Source of the DNA: Actinomycetota bacterium
Lineage (GTDB): Bacteria; Actinomycetota; Actinomycetes; Nanopelagicales; Nanopelagicaceae
Assembly: GCA_009700025.1 (NCBI GenBank)
Contig: WLMW01000001.1
Location: forward strand, 18,915-82,914
Reading direction: 5' to 3'
DNA length: 64,000 nucleotides
Notes under the pieces: model-generated
Databases searched by the model: none
What the model saw: the letters and a program-made list of their open reading frames with translations, nothing else
Told to the model about the DNA's origin: nothing
Program-made: the position numbers and the translations under genes
Shown here: piece by piece, positions 50,786-59,752 of the stretch
Layout of the letters: the number at the start of each line of letters is the position of its first letter
How positions within the stretch are numbered: position 1 is the stretch's first letter

Positions 50786-51648
50786 AACTTGCATGCGGAG
50801 ACCATAGTTTTCCATTACTAGATCATGAGTCCACTATAGATTTAATTGCTGGGATGGGTTTTGAGGGTTTTGATCTAGCACTGATGGGTAATCGTTCACA
50901 CATTAGACCAGAACACATTCGCAGTGATATCCCATTGGCTGCAGACACAATTGGAAAATCTATTCGCCGCCGAGGTTTAGAAATAAGTGATGTTTTTTCT
51001 ATACCTTGGACAACTTTTGACACCATGGCACCTAATAATCCTGATCCAGAAGAAAAAATTGCTTCACGCAAATTATTTGAAGATCTTCTTGAGTTCACCC
51101 TGCGCATAAAGGCTCCAGGTATCACTATGGTTCCTGGAATTGATTTCGAAACTCTTGGTCATGAGAGATCCTTAGAATTAGCTGCAGAGGAGTTGCAGTG
51201 GCGTGCGGCAAAAATGAAAACCGAAGGCCTCCGCTTTAGTGTTGAGTGCCATATTGGCTCGGTTGCTGCGTCACCAGAAGATGTTTTGACTTTACTTAGC
51301 CTTGCACCAGATCTTAAATTAACATTGGATTACACACACTTTATTGCTCCGGGTTATTTGCAAGAAGATATTGATCGTCTTGCTCCATACGCTGGCCATG
51401 CTCAAATTCGCGGTGGACGTCCAGGGGCAGGTCAGTGCTCCATGAAAGAGAACACTATTGATTATGAATCTGTAGTTTCTGTGTTAGATCAATCTGGTTA
51501 CGACGGCTATCTTGCAGTTGAATACGTTTGGATTGATTGGGAAAATATGAATCGTTGCGACATTGTCTCGGAAAGTGTTTTGATGCGGGATCGCCTTAAG
51601 GCCGCTTTGGCTGGAGAAAAGTGGACTTATCCGGAGTCTTCAACTTAA
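50782..51648 (+). CDS. sugar phosphate isomerase/epimerase, TIM-barrel
   Basis: KLACGDHSFPLLDHESTIDLIAGMGFEGFDLALMG; VECHIGSVAASPED; LTLDYTHFIAPG; GYDGYLAVEYVWID. Confidence 0.85.
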   Translation: MKLACGDHSFPLLDHESTIDLIAGMGFEGFDLALMGNRSHIRPEHIRSDIPLAADTIGKSIRRRGLEISDVFSIPWTTFDTMAPNNPDPEEKIASRKLFEDLLEFTLRIKAPGITMVPGIDFETLGHERSLELAAEELQWRAAKMKTEGLRFSVECHIGSVAASPEDVLTLLSLAPDLKLTLDYTHFIAPGYLQEDIDRLAPYAGHAQIRGGRPGAGQCSMKENTIDYESVVSVLDQSGYDGYLAVEYVWIDWENMNRCDIVSESVLMRDRLKAALAGEKWTYPESST

Positions 51649-51665
51649 TTTGTTACTGTAATTCG

Positions 51666-52247
51666 TTAGTGAAGCGAACTATCTGCATCACCAATAGTCC
51701 ATGATGTGAACTCACCAATTAAATTAGGCCCAGTTGGCGCGCAAAGATACGGTCCTGCTTGCCATAATAAATTCTCATTTAATGGTGCTACACGAACCAT
51801 TTGAAAATCACCATCAGATTTTGCTCGAATCGTCAGTGCATTACCTTGGCGACTCGCCCGAATAGTTACTAGTTTGCCAAACCACTCTGACACTGGCGCG
51901 GTAGACCAGTCGGAATTATTAATCGTAACTACTGCCCCTAGTTGTGGAGTTCCATCAGATTGCTCAACAGAGGCTTTAGTCCAATTTTCCTCATCTGCAT
52001 AAACAAAAATTCCACATTGATCAAAATTTTGTGTGTAGTTCAGTCGAAATGTAACCTCCATCGCGGTACCGTCGTCAAAACTTCTCAGTAATGCGTGGCC
52101 ATCATCATGCACAAAGTTATAAGAAGTATTTCTCCACCAATCACTACCTTCGGCGGCCTTCACTAGAAGGTGGCCTTCGTTATTTTCCAAAGAGACAGGA
52201 TCCCGTGACCAGTTTCCTGAAGTCCAACTAAGCGAGCGACTATTCAC
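51666..52247 (-). CDS. DUF1349-type (concanavalin-like) protein
   Basis: WWRNTSYNFVHDDGHALLRSF...MEVTFRLNYTQNFDQCGIFVYADEENWTKASVE; GTG at 52247 preceded by AAGGAG. Confidence 0.75.
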   Translation of the reverse strand: MNSRSLSWTSGNWSRDPVSLENNEGHLLVKAAEGSDWWRNTSYNFVHDDGHALLRSFDDGTAMEVTFRLNYTQNFDQCGIFVYADEENWTKASVEQSDGTPQLGAVVTINNSDWSTAPVSEWFGKLVTIRASRQGNALTIRAKSDGDFQMVRVAPLNENLLWQAGPYLCAPTGPNLIGEFTSWTIGDADSSLH

Positions 52248-52339
52248 AATAATCTCCTTGCTATTTGCTGCCTGATAGAAGTCTTTCGGCATGCCCTTTT
52301 GAAGCCCAAATACTGCTAAGAAGTGAGTCAAACTCCTTA

Positions 52340-52855
52340 TTAAATCGAGAAGTAGGTGCTGACACAGTTAATGCTGCAATCAAATGTATCGAGATTGAAG
52401 ATGTCAGTGAAGAACAATGGCAAAATCACATGGACTCCAACGTTAATGCAACCTTTTTTCTCTCCCGGGCGGCAGCGAACATTATGAAAGGCCAAGACTT
52501 TGGCGGAAAAATAATTCTGATGTCATCTGTTGCTTGGTTATCAGGTGGCATGTCCACACGTTTGCCATATGCAACGACTAAAGGTGCAGTCACCACAATG
52601 GCCAGAGGATTGGCTAAAGCTTATGGGCCTTATGGAATAACAGTGAATACAGTTGCCCCAGGATTAATTGATACCGCCATGATGCGAAAAGGTTTAAGTG
52701 ATTCTGCACGAAGCCAAATGGAAGAGGCAACCCCGCTCAAGCGCTTTGGTACTCCTGAAGAGGTGGCATCGGTCATCGTTTTTCTTGCTTCGGATGGTGC
52801 GAGTTTTATTTCTGGGGCGACAATAAACGTGTCAGGTGGGTTTACCCTCTATTGA
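52340..52855 (+). pseudogene. SDR family oxidoreductase, 5'-truncated
   Basis: Homology-like segment begins at VNAAIKCIEIEDVSEEQWQ...; YATTKG catalytic motif and C-terminus present, but no Rossmann GxxxGxG N-terminus upstream. Confidence 0.75.
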
Positions 52856-52938
52856 TTCAGGGGCTCTTTTGTATTGATTCCGACTACACTAAGAGTGGTT
52901 CGTAGAGTGCGAGCAGTCCACGGAATAAGGGGTGCAAG

Positions 52939-53979
52939 GTGGCTAGAAACAGTGATTTAGCTAGCGCTAAACCCCAAAGAGCAACTATTCGTGACGTAGC
53001 CCGAATAGCCAAAGTCGATCCAAGTCTGGTTTCAAGAATTGTAAATAACGATCCAAAAGCTAGTGCAACGTTAGCAACCAGAAAACGAGTTCTAGATGCA
53101 GTTGAAGAGTTAGGATATCGAGCTAACTCGGCTGCACGAATGCTAAAAACTGCTCGTACGCAGATGATCGGTCTCCTTTTACCAGATTTTTCTAATCCCA
53201 TGTATTCAGCAATTATCTCTGGAGTTGAAAAACGGTGTACAGAGATTGGGTATGGAGTTTTGCTCGGCGATCATGCTGAGGGTCACTCCGAAAAAACCTT
53301 CACAGATTTACTTGAAAGTGGTCAAGTCGATGGACTTCTCATTGCCTCAGGAACTCTTCCTGACTCATTTTTAAAAAATAATATTTTAAATCACCATGCT
53401 TCAGTTGTGATGATAAATAGAAGAGTAAGAGGCGCAGATGCCAGCGTGATTGTAAAAGACGAACTCGGGGCAGAGCTTGCAGTCCAACATCTTTCACAGT
53501 ATGGAACAAAGACAATTACTGGAATTTTTGGTCACCGAAATGTTGATACCGCCCAGCGTCGTAAAAAGGGTTTTGAGAGTGCTGCTGAAAAATTTGGGCT
53601 TAAACATCAGAGTATCGAAGTGGCATCTTGGGGCATGGAGGACGGCAGAAAAGTCGGAGTTGAACTTTTAAGTAAGAAAGTAATACCTGATGCCGTATTT
53701 GCTTCAACCATCATGATGGGAATTGGATTCTTAAGAGCGGCACACGAGATGTCGATTAAAATTCCAGAGGATTTACGGGTGGTCGCACTTCACGATAGTC
53801 CGATCGCTAATTACCTCACCCCATCCCTTACAACTATTAATCTTCCGACCATTGAGATGGGTGCGCAGGCAGTCGACTTGCTGGTCAGCATGATGAATGG
53901 AGGTTCACCACGGAACATGGTGGTGAGTGATCTTCCGACCTTGACTATTCGCGAGTCATCGCGCTTGGATATTGATTAG
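52939..53979 (+). CDS. LacI family transcriptional regulator
   Basis: RATIRDVARIAKVDPSLVSRIVNNDPKASATLATRKRVLDAVEELGYRANSAARML; C-terminal periplasmic-binding-protein-like domain; GTG start. Confidence 0.93.
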   Translation: MARNSDLASAKPQRATIRDVARIAKVDPSLVSRIVNNDPKASATLATRKRVLDAVEELGYRANSAARMLKTARTQMIGLLLPDFSNPMYSAIISGVEKRCTEIGYGVLLGDHAEGHSEKTFTDLLESGQVDGLLIASGTLPDSFLKNNILNHHASVVMINRRVRGADASVIVKDELGAELAVQHLSQYGTKTITGIFGHRNVDTAQRRKKGFESAAEKFGLKHQSIEVASWGMEDGRKVGVELLSKKVIPDAVFASTIMMGIGFLRAAHEMSIKIPEDLRVVALHDSPIANYLTPSLTTINLPTIEMGAQAVDLLVSMMNGGSPRNMVVSDLPTLTIRESSRLDID

Positions 53980-53986
53980 ATCGAAT

Positions 53987-54006
53987 TTAGTCAATCGGTT
54001 GACTAA
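53987..54006. promoter_or_regulatory. LacI-type operator candidate, site 2
   Basis: TTAGTCAATCGGTTGACTAA, identical to site 1; between lacI-type gene and the VOC gene. Confidence 0.75.
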
Positions 54007-54068
54007 ATATAGCCTTTCTAATAGCCTGAGCGTTATTATCGCAAAATGACACGAAAGGGGCTTGCTGG

Positions 54069-54542
54069 ATGGCACAGATAACCAAAGCTCATCACACTGG
54101 AATATCTGTGCGCTCTTTAAAAGAGTCAACAAAGTTTTATAAAGAACTTTTAGGTTTTGAAGAGGTTTTTTCTTGGAATCCACAAGCAGATTACATTGGA
54201 GTTCTTACAGGTTATCCCGAGGTAAATCTCAATGCAACTATTCTAAAAATGCCAGGAGTGGAGATTTTTCTAGAGCTTTTAGAGTATGGAAATGTTGATC
54301 TCAAGACAATTGATCACGGAAATGCTAACCCTGGGATTGCTCACATAGCTTTTTTTGTTGATGATGTTGATGAGTGGTACACAATCTTGACAAGTAAAGG
54401 TGTTAAAAGTGTTTCAGAACCCGTGACTCCCACGATAGGTCCAAATAAAGGCGGCCGTGCAATCTATATGATTGATCCAGATGGTGTCAGGGTGGAGTTA
54501 ATTCAAAGTTCACAATCTTTCGGTGAGTATAAGGGGGAGTAA
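54069..54542 (+). CDS. VOC (glyoxalase/bleomycin resistance) family protein
   Basis: KAHHTGISVRSLKESTKFYKELLGFEEVF...IDPDGVRVELIQ. Confidence 0.88.
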   Translation: MAQITKAHHTGISVRSLKESTKFYKELLGFEEVFSWNPQADYIGVLTGYPEVNLNATILKMPGVEIFLELLEYGNVDLKTIDHGNANPGIAHIAFFVDDVDEWYTILTSKGVKSVSEPVTPTIGPNKGGRAIYMIDPDGVRVELIQSSQSFGEYKGE

Positions 54543-54546
54543 AAAT

Positions 54547-54828
54547 ATGGAGTTTATGGTGCACATTAAAAATACTTTCCCAGCTGATGGAAGTAAAGAA
54601 CTTCTGACACAGTTAGTTAAGCAAGAAGGTGAGAGAGCTGCTGAACTAGCTGCCCAAGGAGTAATTAAAAAGCTTTGGCGAAGAGCAGGCCAAAAATCAA
54701 ATGTTGGAATCTGGATAGCAGCTGATGCAACTCAGTTACATTCGGCGATATCGAGTTTACCTTTCTTCCCTTGGCTTGAAGTTGAAGTCTGGCCATTAGC
54801 TGAACATCCAAATGACCCAAAGAAATAG
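54547..54828 (+). CDS. muconolactone delta-isomerase (CatC)-like small protein
   Basis: MEFMVHIKNTFPADGSKELLTQLVKQEGERAAELAAQGVIKKLWRRAGQKSNVGIWIAADATQLHSAISSLPFFPWLEVEVWPLAEHP. Confidence 0.82.
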   Translation: MEFMVHIKNTFPADGSKELLTQLVKQEGERAAELAAQGVIKKLWRRAGQKSNVGIWIAADATQLHSAISSLPFFPWLEVEVWPLAEHPNDPKK

Positions 54829-54839
54829 GGAGATCTCAA

Positions 54840-55844
54840 ATGACTGTAATGCGAACTCGTCAGGCTGTTATTCAGGCGTTATCGGATGAGCTTGAAAGCG
54901 ACCCAACGGTTTTCTTGATGGGCGAAGACATTGGTTCGGGGGGTCCATTCAAAGCCACTGAAGGTCTGATTGAAAAATTTGGAGAAGAGCGCGTTATCGA
55001 TACGCCAATTTCTGAGATGGCTTTTCTAGGTGCTGGCGTTGGCGCAGCTGCGATGGGCATGCGTCCAGTTGTAGAGATGATGTTCATTGAGTTTATTGGC
55101 GTTGCTCTCGATCAACTCACTACACAAGGGGCTTTTTACCGGTACCTGTCGAGAGGCGCTTATCAAGTCCCGCTAACAATTCGCGCTGCAGCTGGTGCAG
55201 GAATGGGTTTTGGTTGTCAACATTCTCAGATTCTAGATCAGTGGTTTAGAGGCAATGCCGGAATAAGTCTGGTTATTCCTTCGAGTCCACAGTCGATGTA
55301 TGGACTTTTAAGAAGTGCTATTAGAAGCAATGATCCAGTCGTAGTTCTTGAACATAAAGCTTTGTATGGTGAGCGCGGCGATGTCATTACGGGTGAAGCA
55401 GGAATAATCCCAATCGGTCAAGCAAATGTAATTACTGAAGGTACAGATTTAACTATCGTAGCAATTGGTAGCACTGTACATACAGCCAAGGCAGCAATGG
55501 AATCACAAAGTGAATGGAGCGCTGACATAATCGATCTTCAGACTTTAATTCCATGGGATAAAGCAACAGTTATGAAGAGTGTCGCCAAGACCGGACGCCT
55601 GGTGATTGTAGAAGAGAGTTCTTATTCCGGAGGTTGGGGCAGTGAGATTTCCTCAGAGGTTGTTTCACAGTTGTGGGGAAAACTTAAAGCTCCGCCGCAT
55701 CGCATAACTTCTCCGGATGCTCCAATTCCATATGCGCAAGAGTTAGAAAAGCGCTACTTACCAAGTCCTGAATATGTAACTTCTCAAATTAGTGAATTGC
55801 TAAAAACTGGTAAATGTCCAGCACCATGGTGGGAGGGGTTTTAA
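54840..55844 (+). CDS. 2-oxoacid dehydrogenase E1 component, beta subunit
   Basis: TVMRTRQAVIQALSDELESDPTVFLMGEDIGSGGPFKATEGLIEKFGEERVIDTPISE. Confidence 0.92.
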   Translation: MTVMRTRQAVIQALSDELESDPTVFLMGEDIGSGGPFKATEGLIEKFGEERVIDTPISEMAFLGAGVGAAAMGMRPVVEMMFIEFIGVALDQLTTQGAFYRYLSRGAYQVPLTIRAAAGAGMGFGCQHSQILDQWFRGNAGISLVIPSSPQSMYGLLRSAIRSNDPVVVLEHKALYGERGDVITGEAGIIPIGQANVITEGTDLTIVAIGSTVHTAKAAMESQSEWSADIIDLQTLIPWDKATVMKSVAKTGRLVIVEESSYSGGWGSEISSEVVSQLWGKLKAPPHRITSPDAPIPYAQELEKRYLPSPEYVTSQISELLKTGKCPAPWWEGF

Positions 55845-55846
55845 GA

Positions 55847-56833
55847 ATGACTACATCACTAATTCGTCGTCAAGCATTAGATACAGAGCTCGGACGTCTT
55901 GAAAGAATGCTTGAAATCCGTGCAGTGGAAGAAAGTATTCAGACTCTTTATAACGACGGTCATGTGCGCGGTAGTACCCACTTAGCAAATGGACAAGAAG
56001 CCATTTCGGTTGGAATCGCAAGTATTTTGCGGCCAACAGATGTTGTCACGTGTACTTATCGTGGCCACGCAACTGCATTGGCTTTAGGTGTTTCTCCTGA
56101 AGGAGTTCTTGGAGAAATCTGCGGACGAGTAATCGGTTGCTCTGGCGGCTTGGGTGGATCAATGCACCTCATGGATGCCAGCGTCGGACTTATGCCAACG
56201 TTTGCCATCGTTGGTGCGGGCTTGCCAGTGGCAGCTGGCGTGGCTCTTGCAGCCAAACTGAAAAAGAATGACTCTGTTGCTCTTACTATTTTTGGAGATG
56301 GCTCAACCAATATTGGCGCTTTCCATGAAACATTGAACATGGCAAGCATATTCAAACTCCCAATAGTTTTTGTCATTGAAAATAACTTATATGGTGAGTA
56401 CACGAGAATTAACCTCAGTACTCCAATTAGCGATTTAGCTGACCGTGCCGATTCTTACGCGATGCGAAAAGAAATAGTAGATGGCCAAGATATTGATGCA
56501 GTCCGTGCGTCAATATCAGCAGCTGTTAAGTATGCACGCGAAGGAAATGGTCCATCACTTATTGAAGCTAAGACTTATCGATATAGCGGCCACTCGCGTT
56601 CAGACCCAGCGACCTACCGTTTACCTGGCGAACTTGATGAGTGGAAGAAACGCGATCCTTTGGATATTGCGGCAGCAAAGCTGATCTCAAATGGAACCAT
56701 AACTGGCCAGGATTTAGAAAAGTTGAAATCTGAAATCGACACTCGAGTTGCAAAAGCTATTGAGACTGTTCTCGCTAGCGATGGTCCTTCACTAGAGGCA
56801 CTCATGCAACACGTGAGTGCGAGCCGGAAGTAG
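55847..56833 (+). CDS. 2-oxoacid dehydrogenase E1 component, alpha subunit
   Basis: TPP motif FGDGSTNIGAFHETLNMASIFKLPIVFVIENN; YRGHATALALGV; YRYSGHSRSDPATYR. Confidence 0.93.
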   Translation: MTTSLIRRQALDTELGRLERMLEIRAVEESIQTLYNDGHVRGSTHLANGQEAISVGIASILRPTDVVTCTYRGHATALALGVSPEGVLGEICGRVIGCSGGLGGSMHLMDASVGLMPTFAIVGAGLPVAAGVALAAKLKKNDSVALTIFGDGSTNIGAFHETLNMASIFKLPIVFVIENNLYGEYTRINLSTPISDLADRADSYAMRKEIVDGQDIDAVRASISAAVKYAREGNGPSLIEAKTYRYSGHSRSDPATYRLPGELDEWKKRDPLDIAAAKLISNGTITGQDLEKLKSEIDTRVAKAIETVLASDGPSLEALMQHVSASRK

Positions 56834-56840
56834 TTATTAA

Positions 56841-57638
56841 ATGAGTGAAGACGATCTAGTTCCTGTTGATTATGCAAAAAACCTTTTTAATTTGCATGGT
56901 CGCACTGCAGTCGTAACTGGTGGTGGGAGTGGATTAGGCGCTGCAATAGCAATCGGATATGCCCAAGTAGGCGTAAAGGTTGCATTGTTAGACGTGAATG
57001 AGCAGGGCATGAAAGCCACGCAAGCAATCATTGAGTCGCAGGGTGGAATTGCTAAGAGCTTTACTTGTGATGTGACTTCAAAGGAAAATCTACAATCAGT
57101 ATCCGATCAGATTGTTACTGAATTTTCAAGCGCGGATATTTTAGTAAATAGTGCAGGCTCAGCTTTTAGGTGTCCAGCTGAAGATTTTCCAGAGGATAAA
57201 CTGGACTTTATTCTCAACCTCAATCTAAAAGGAACCTATCTAGCTGGTCAGGTTTTTGGCAATGTGATGCTTAAGCAGGGCAAAGGAAGCATTATTAATA
57301 TTGCATCCATTGGTGGTTTTAATGCGTACCCTCTAGCAAGCGCTTACTTGGCTTCTAAAGGTGGAGTTGTGCAGTTAACAAAGTCATTTGCGCTTGAGTG
57401 GGGTAGCCGAGGTGTTCGCGTCAATGGCATTGGCCCAACTCTGATGGATTCTCCGCTTACAAAAGCCGGTGCAGCAACATCATCTATAACTGCTGACTTC
57501 ATCAAGTCCAGAATGCTCAGAGACCGACTTGGCCTGCCACGCGAACTAGTGGGAGCTGCAATTTTCTTAGGCAGTGATGCATCGCTATTGGTTAATGGTC
57601 ACACAATTATGTGTGACGACGGATACTTGATTGCATAA
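56841..57638 (+). CDS. SDR family oxidoreductase
   Basis: AVVTGGGSGLGAAIAIGYAQVG; SAYLASKGG; GSDASLLVNGHTIMCDDGYLIA. Confidence 0.9.
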   Translation: MSEDDLVPVDYAKNLFNLHGRTAVVTGGGSGLGAAIAIGYAQVGVKVALLDVNEQGMKATQAIIESQGGIAKSFTCDVTSKENLQSVSDQIVTEFSSADILVNSAGSAFRCPAEDFPEDKLDFILNLNLKGTYLAGQVFGNVMLKQGKGSIINIASIGGFNAYPLASAYLASKGGVVQLTKSFALEWGSRGVRVNGIGPTLMDSPLTKAGAATSSITADFIKSRMLRDRLGLPRELVGAAIFLGSDASLLVNGHTIMCDDGYLIA

Positions 57639-57641
57639 TAG

Positions 57642-58781
57642 ATGAAGATTACTAGCGTCCGCGTAGCAACAATTAACCACATACTTCCTGTGCCGATTAT
57701 TTACGGCAATTGGATAATGGATCATCGAGAGTTTGCTTTAGTGCGCGTTGATTTAGAGGATGGTACCGCTGGTTTTGCATATGGATTAACTCGAGATGGC
57801 CCCATTGCATCGATAGTTCACCGTTCAATCGCGCCTTGTTATGTTGGCAGAGAGATTGATGACCCACAACAGGTCTTTTATGGAGCTTTGTGGACTAATC
57901 ACGCAGTGCACGCTGGTGGAATCGGAATGAGAGCTCTTTCATTAGTTGATATCGCCTGCTGGGATGCACTTGCGAGGCACAAAAATAAATCATTTCAAGA
58001 AATTCTTGGCGGGGAGTTATCTGAACTACCTGCTACAGCAATTGTGGGATACCCGCCAACAATGCCTGCGGATGAGCTTGCAGAGCAGATTGTCGAGTTA
58101 CAGAAAAAAGGTTGGAATCGTTTCAAGATACCGATTTCACCCGATCTAGAGTTTTCTGAATTACGTTTACGAGCCGCACGTGAAGCTGCGCCCAATGACT
58201 GGATTGGTTTTGACATTAATATGGTTTTGCGAACAAGTGAGGCAGTCCTTGAATTCGAAAGTAAAGTCAGAGATTTGAAGTTAGGTTGGATCGAAGATGT
58301 TGTACCGCCAGGTGATGCTGAGATGGTTGCACGAGTAAGACGCGGTTCAAAAACACCCATTGCAATGGGAGATGAGCAAGGTGGTGCTTACCATCCAGAA
58401 GCTCTTCTTACTGCTAATGCAGTTGATGTTATTCGAGTTGACGCAACTACAAATGGTGGAATAACTGGACTCCGTAAATCCCTTGCGCAAGCAAAACTAG
58501 CTAATGTAAAAGTGTCTCCACACATGTTTCCACATTTGCATTCACGGCTTCTGCCGATTTTAGGATTTAAAGATGTTCCTATCGAATGGGGGATTCCAGG
58601 TACTGGGGTGCATCCAATGGATGACGGGTTGGAGCAACCGGTCATTATTGACGGAAAAATGAAACCGCTGGCAACTTCAATAGGTTTGGGCAAAATAGTT
58701 GATTACGATTGGATAACGAAACAGCAGGTTAGTGATGAGCATGGAGCGCTAGCGAATATTCCCACAACCTGCCTCAAATAA
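57642..58781 (+). CDS. mandelate racemase/enolase-superfamily sugar-acid dehydratase (paralog B)
   Basis: LPVPIIYGNWIMDHREFALVRVDLEDGTAGFAYGLTRDGPIA, RFKIPIS, WIEDVVPPGDAEM, AMGDEQGG; clearly related to 49649-50785. Confidence 0.86.
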   Translation: MKITSVRVATINHILPVPIIYGNWIMDHREFALVRVDLEDGTAGFAYGLTRDGPIASIVHRSIAPCYVGREIDDPQQVFYGALWTNHAVHAGGIGMRALSLVDIACWDALARHKNKSFQEILGGELSELPATAIVGYPPTMPADELAEQIVELQKKGWNRFKIPISPDLEFSELRLRAAREAAPNDWIGFDINMVLRTSEAVLEFESKVRDLKLGWIEDVVPPGDAEMVARVRRGSKTPIAMGDEQGGAYHPEALLTANAVDVIRVDATTNGGITGLRKSLAQAKLANVKVSPHMFPHLHSRLLPILGFKDVPIEWGIPGTGVHPMDDGLEQPVIIDGKMKPLATSIGLGKIVDYDWITKQQVSDEHGALANIPTTCLK

Positions 58782-58825
58782 ACTCAGAAGTTTTTAGATT
58801 TTCCTAAAATTACTCAAAGCTGGCA

Positions 58826-58845
58826 TAGGTCAAACGCTTGACTTA
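58826..58845. promoter_or_regulatory. LacI-type operator candidate, site 3 (diverged)
   Basis: TAGGTCAAACGCTTGACTTA; same GTCAA-N4-TTGAC core and spacing as sites 1 and 2; upstream of an SDR gene. Confidence 0.5.
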
Positions 58846-58948
58846 TGGCTGGTGGAAACCTTAGTGTTTATTCAAAGGCTCAGGTTGAGTCAATTAGAAA
58901 GATCCTTCAGGGGGAATAATGGTTACAAAATCGTAAGAGAGGATAATT

Positions 58949-59734
58949 ATGTTAGATCAAGAATTTAGTAGTGATATCGCAGTTGTTACCGGAGGAGCTG
59001 CTGGACTTGGCCGTGAAATATCTCTCGCACTAGCATTAAGCGGGGCAAAAGTTTTAGCACTCGATGTTGATCTAGTTGGTTTAGAGGAAACGAAGGCAAT
59101 CGCAGCTGAATCTGGCGGAGAAGTAATTATTCTTCAATGTGATGTTGCGGATAGCGAGAAAGTTAAAGAGGCTTTCAAATATGTAGAAAAAGAGTTTGGC
59201 TTGTGCACAATTATGGTAGCAGCAGCTGGAATTGCCTTATATACAGAGTATTTGGCAATGGGTGAAAAGGAGATGGACCGTGCAATCGCTGTAAATCTTA
59301 AGGGACCATTGTTGTGCGCCCAAGAATCACTTCGTCATATGGAAAAAGCTGGCAGGGGAAATATTATTTTTATCTCGTCAGTTCAAGCGGTCATGAGTTT
59401 ATTTGGTTGTGTGGTTTATGCAGCAACTAAGGCGGGATTAATTGCGGCTGCTCGAACATTGTCGCTTGAAACAGGAAAGATGGGAGTTCGTGTAAATACT
59501 ATTTCCCCAGGAACGATTGATACACCAATGCTCGCTCGAGACTTAGCAAGTATGAACCGTGAAGAGGCATCAAAGTTTCTTGAAAAGGTAAAGGCCGCAA
59601 ATGTTCTAGGCCGTATTGGAAAGCCATCAGAAATCGCCGATGCCGTTAAGTATTTATCATCATCTAAAGCGTCATATGTAACGGGCATCGATTTAAGAGT
59701 TGATGCTGGCTTCACAGCATTGAAAGTCATCTAG
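58949..59734 (+). CDS. SDR family oxidoreductase
   Basis: AVVTGGAAGLGREISLALALSGAKVLALDVD; VVYAATKAGLIAAART; VTGIDLRVDAGFTALK. Confidence 0.9.
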   Translation: MLDQEFSSDIAVVTGGAAGLGREISLALALSGAKVLALDVDLVGLEETKAIAAESGGEVIILQCDVADSEKVKEAFKYVEKEFGLCTIMVAAAGIALYTEYLAMGEKEMDRAIAVNLKGPLLCAQESLRHMEKAGRGNIIFISSVQAVMSLFGCVVYAATKAGLIAAARTLSLETGKMGVRVNTISPGTIDTPMLARDLASMNREEASKFLEKVKAANVLGRIGKPSEIADAVKYLSSSKASYVTGIDLRVDAGFTALKVI

Positions 59735-59752
59735 CGGAGATCGGAGGATACC

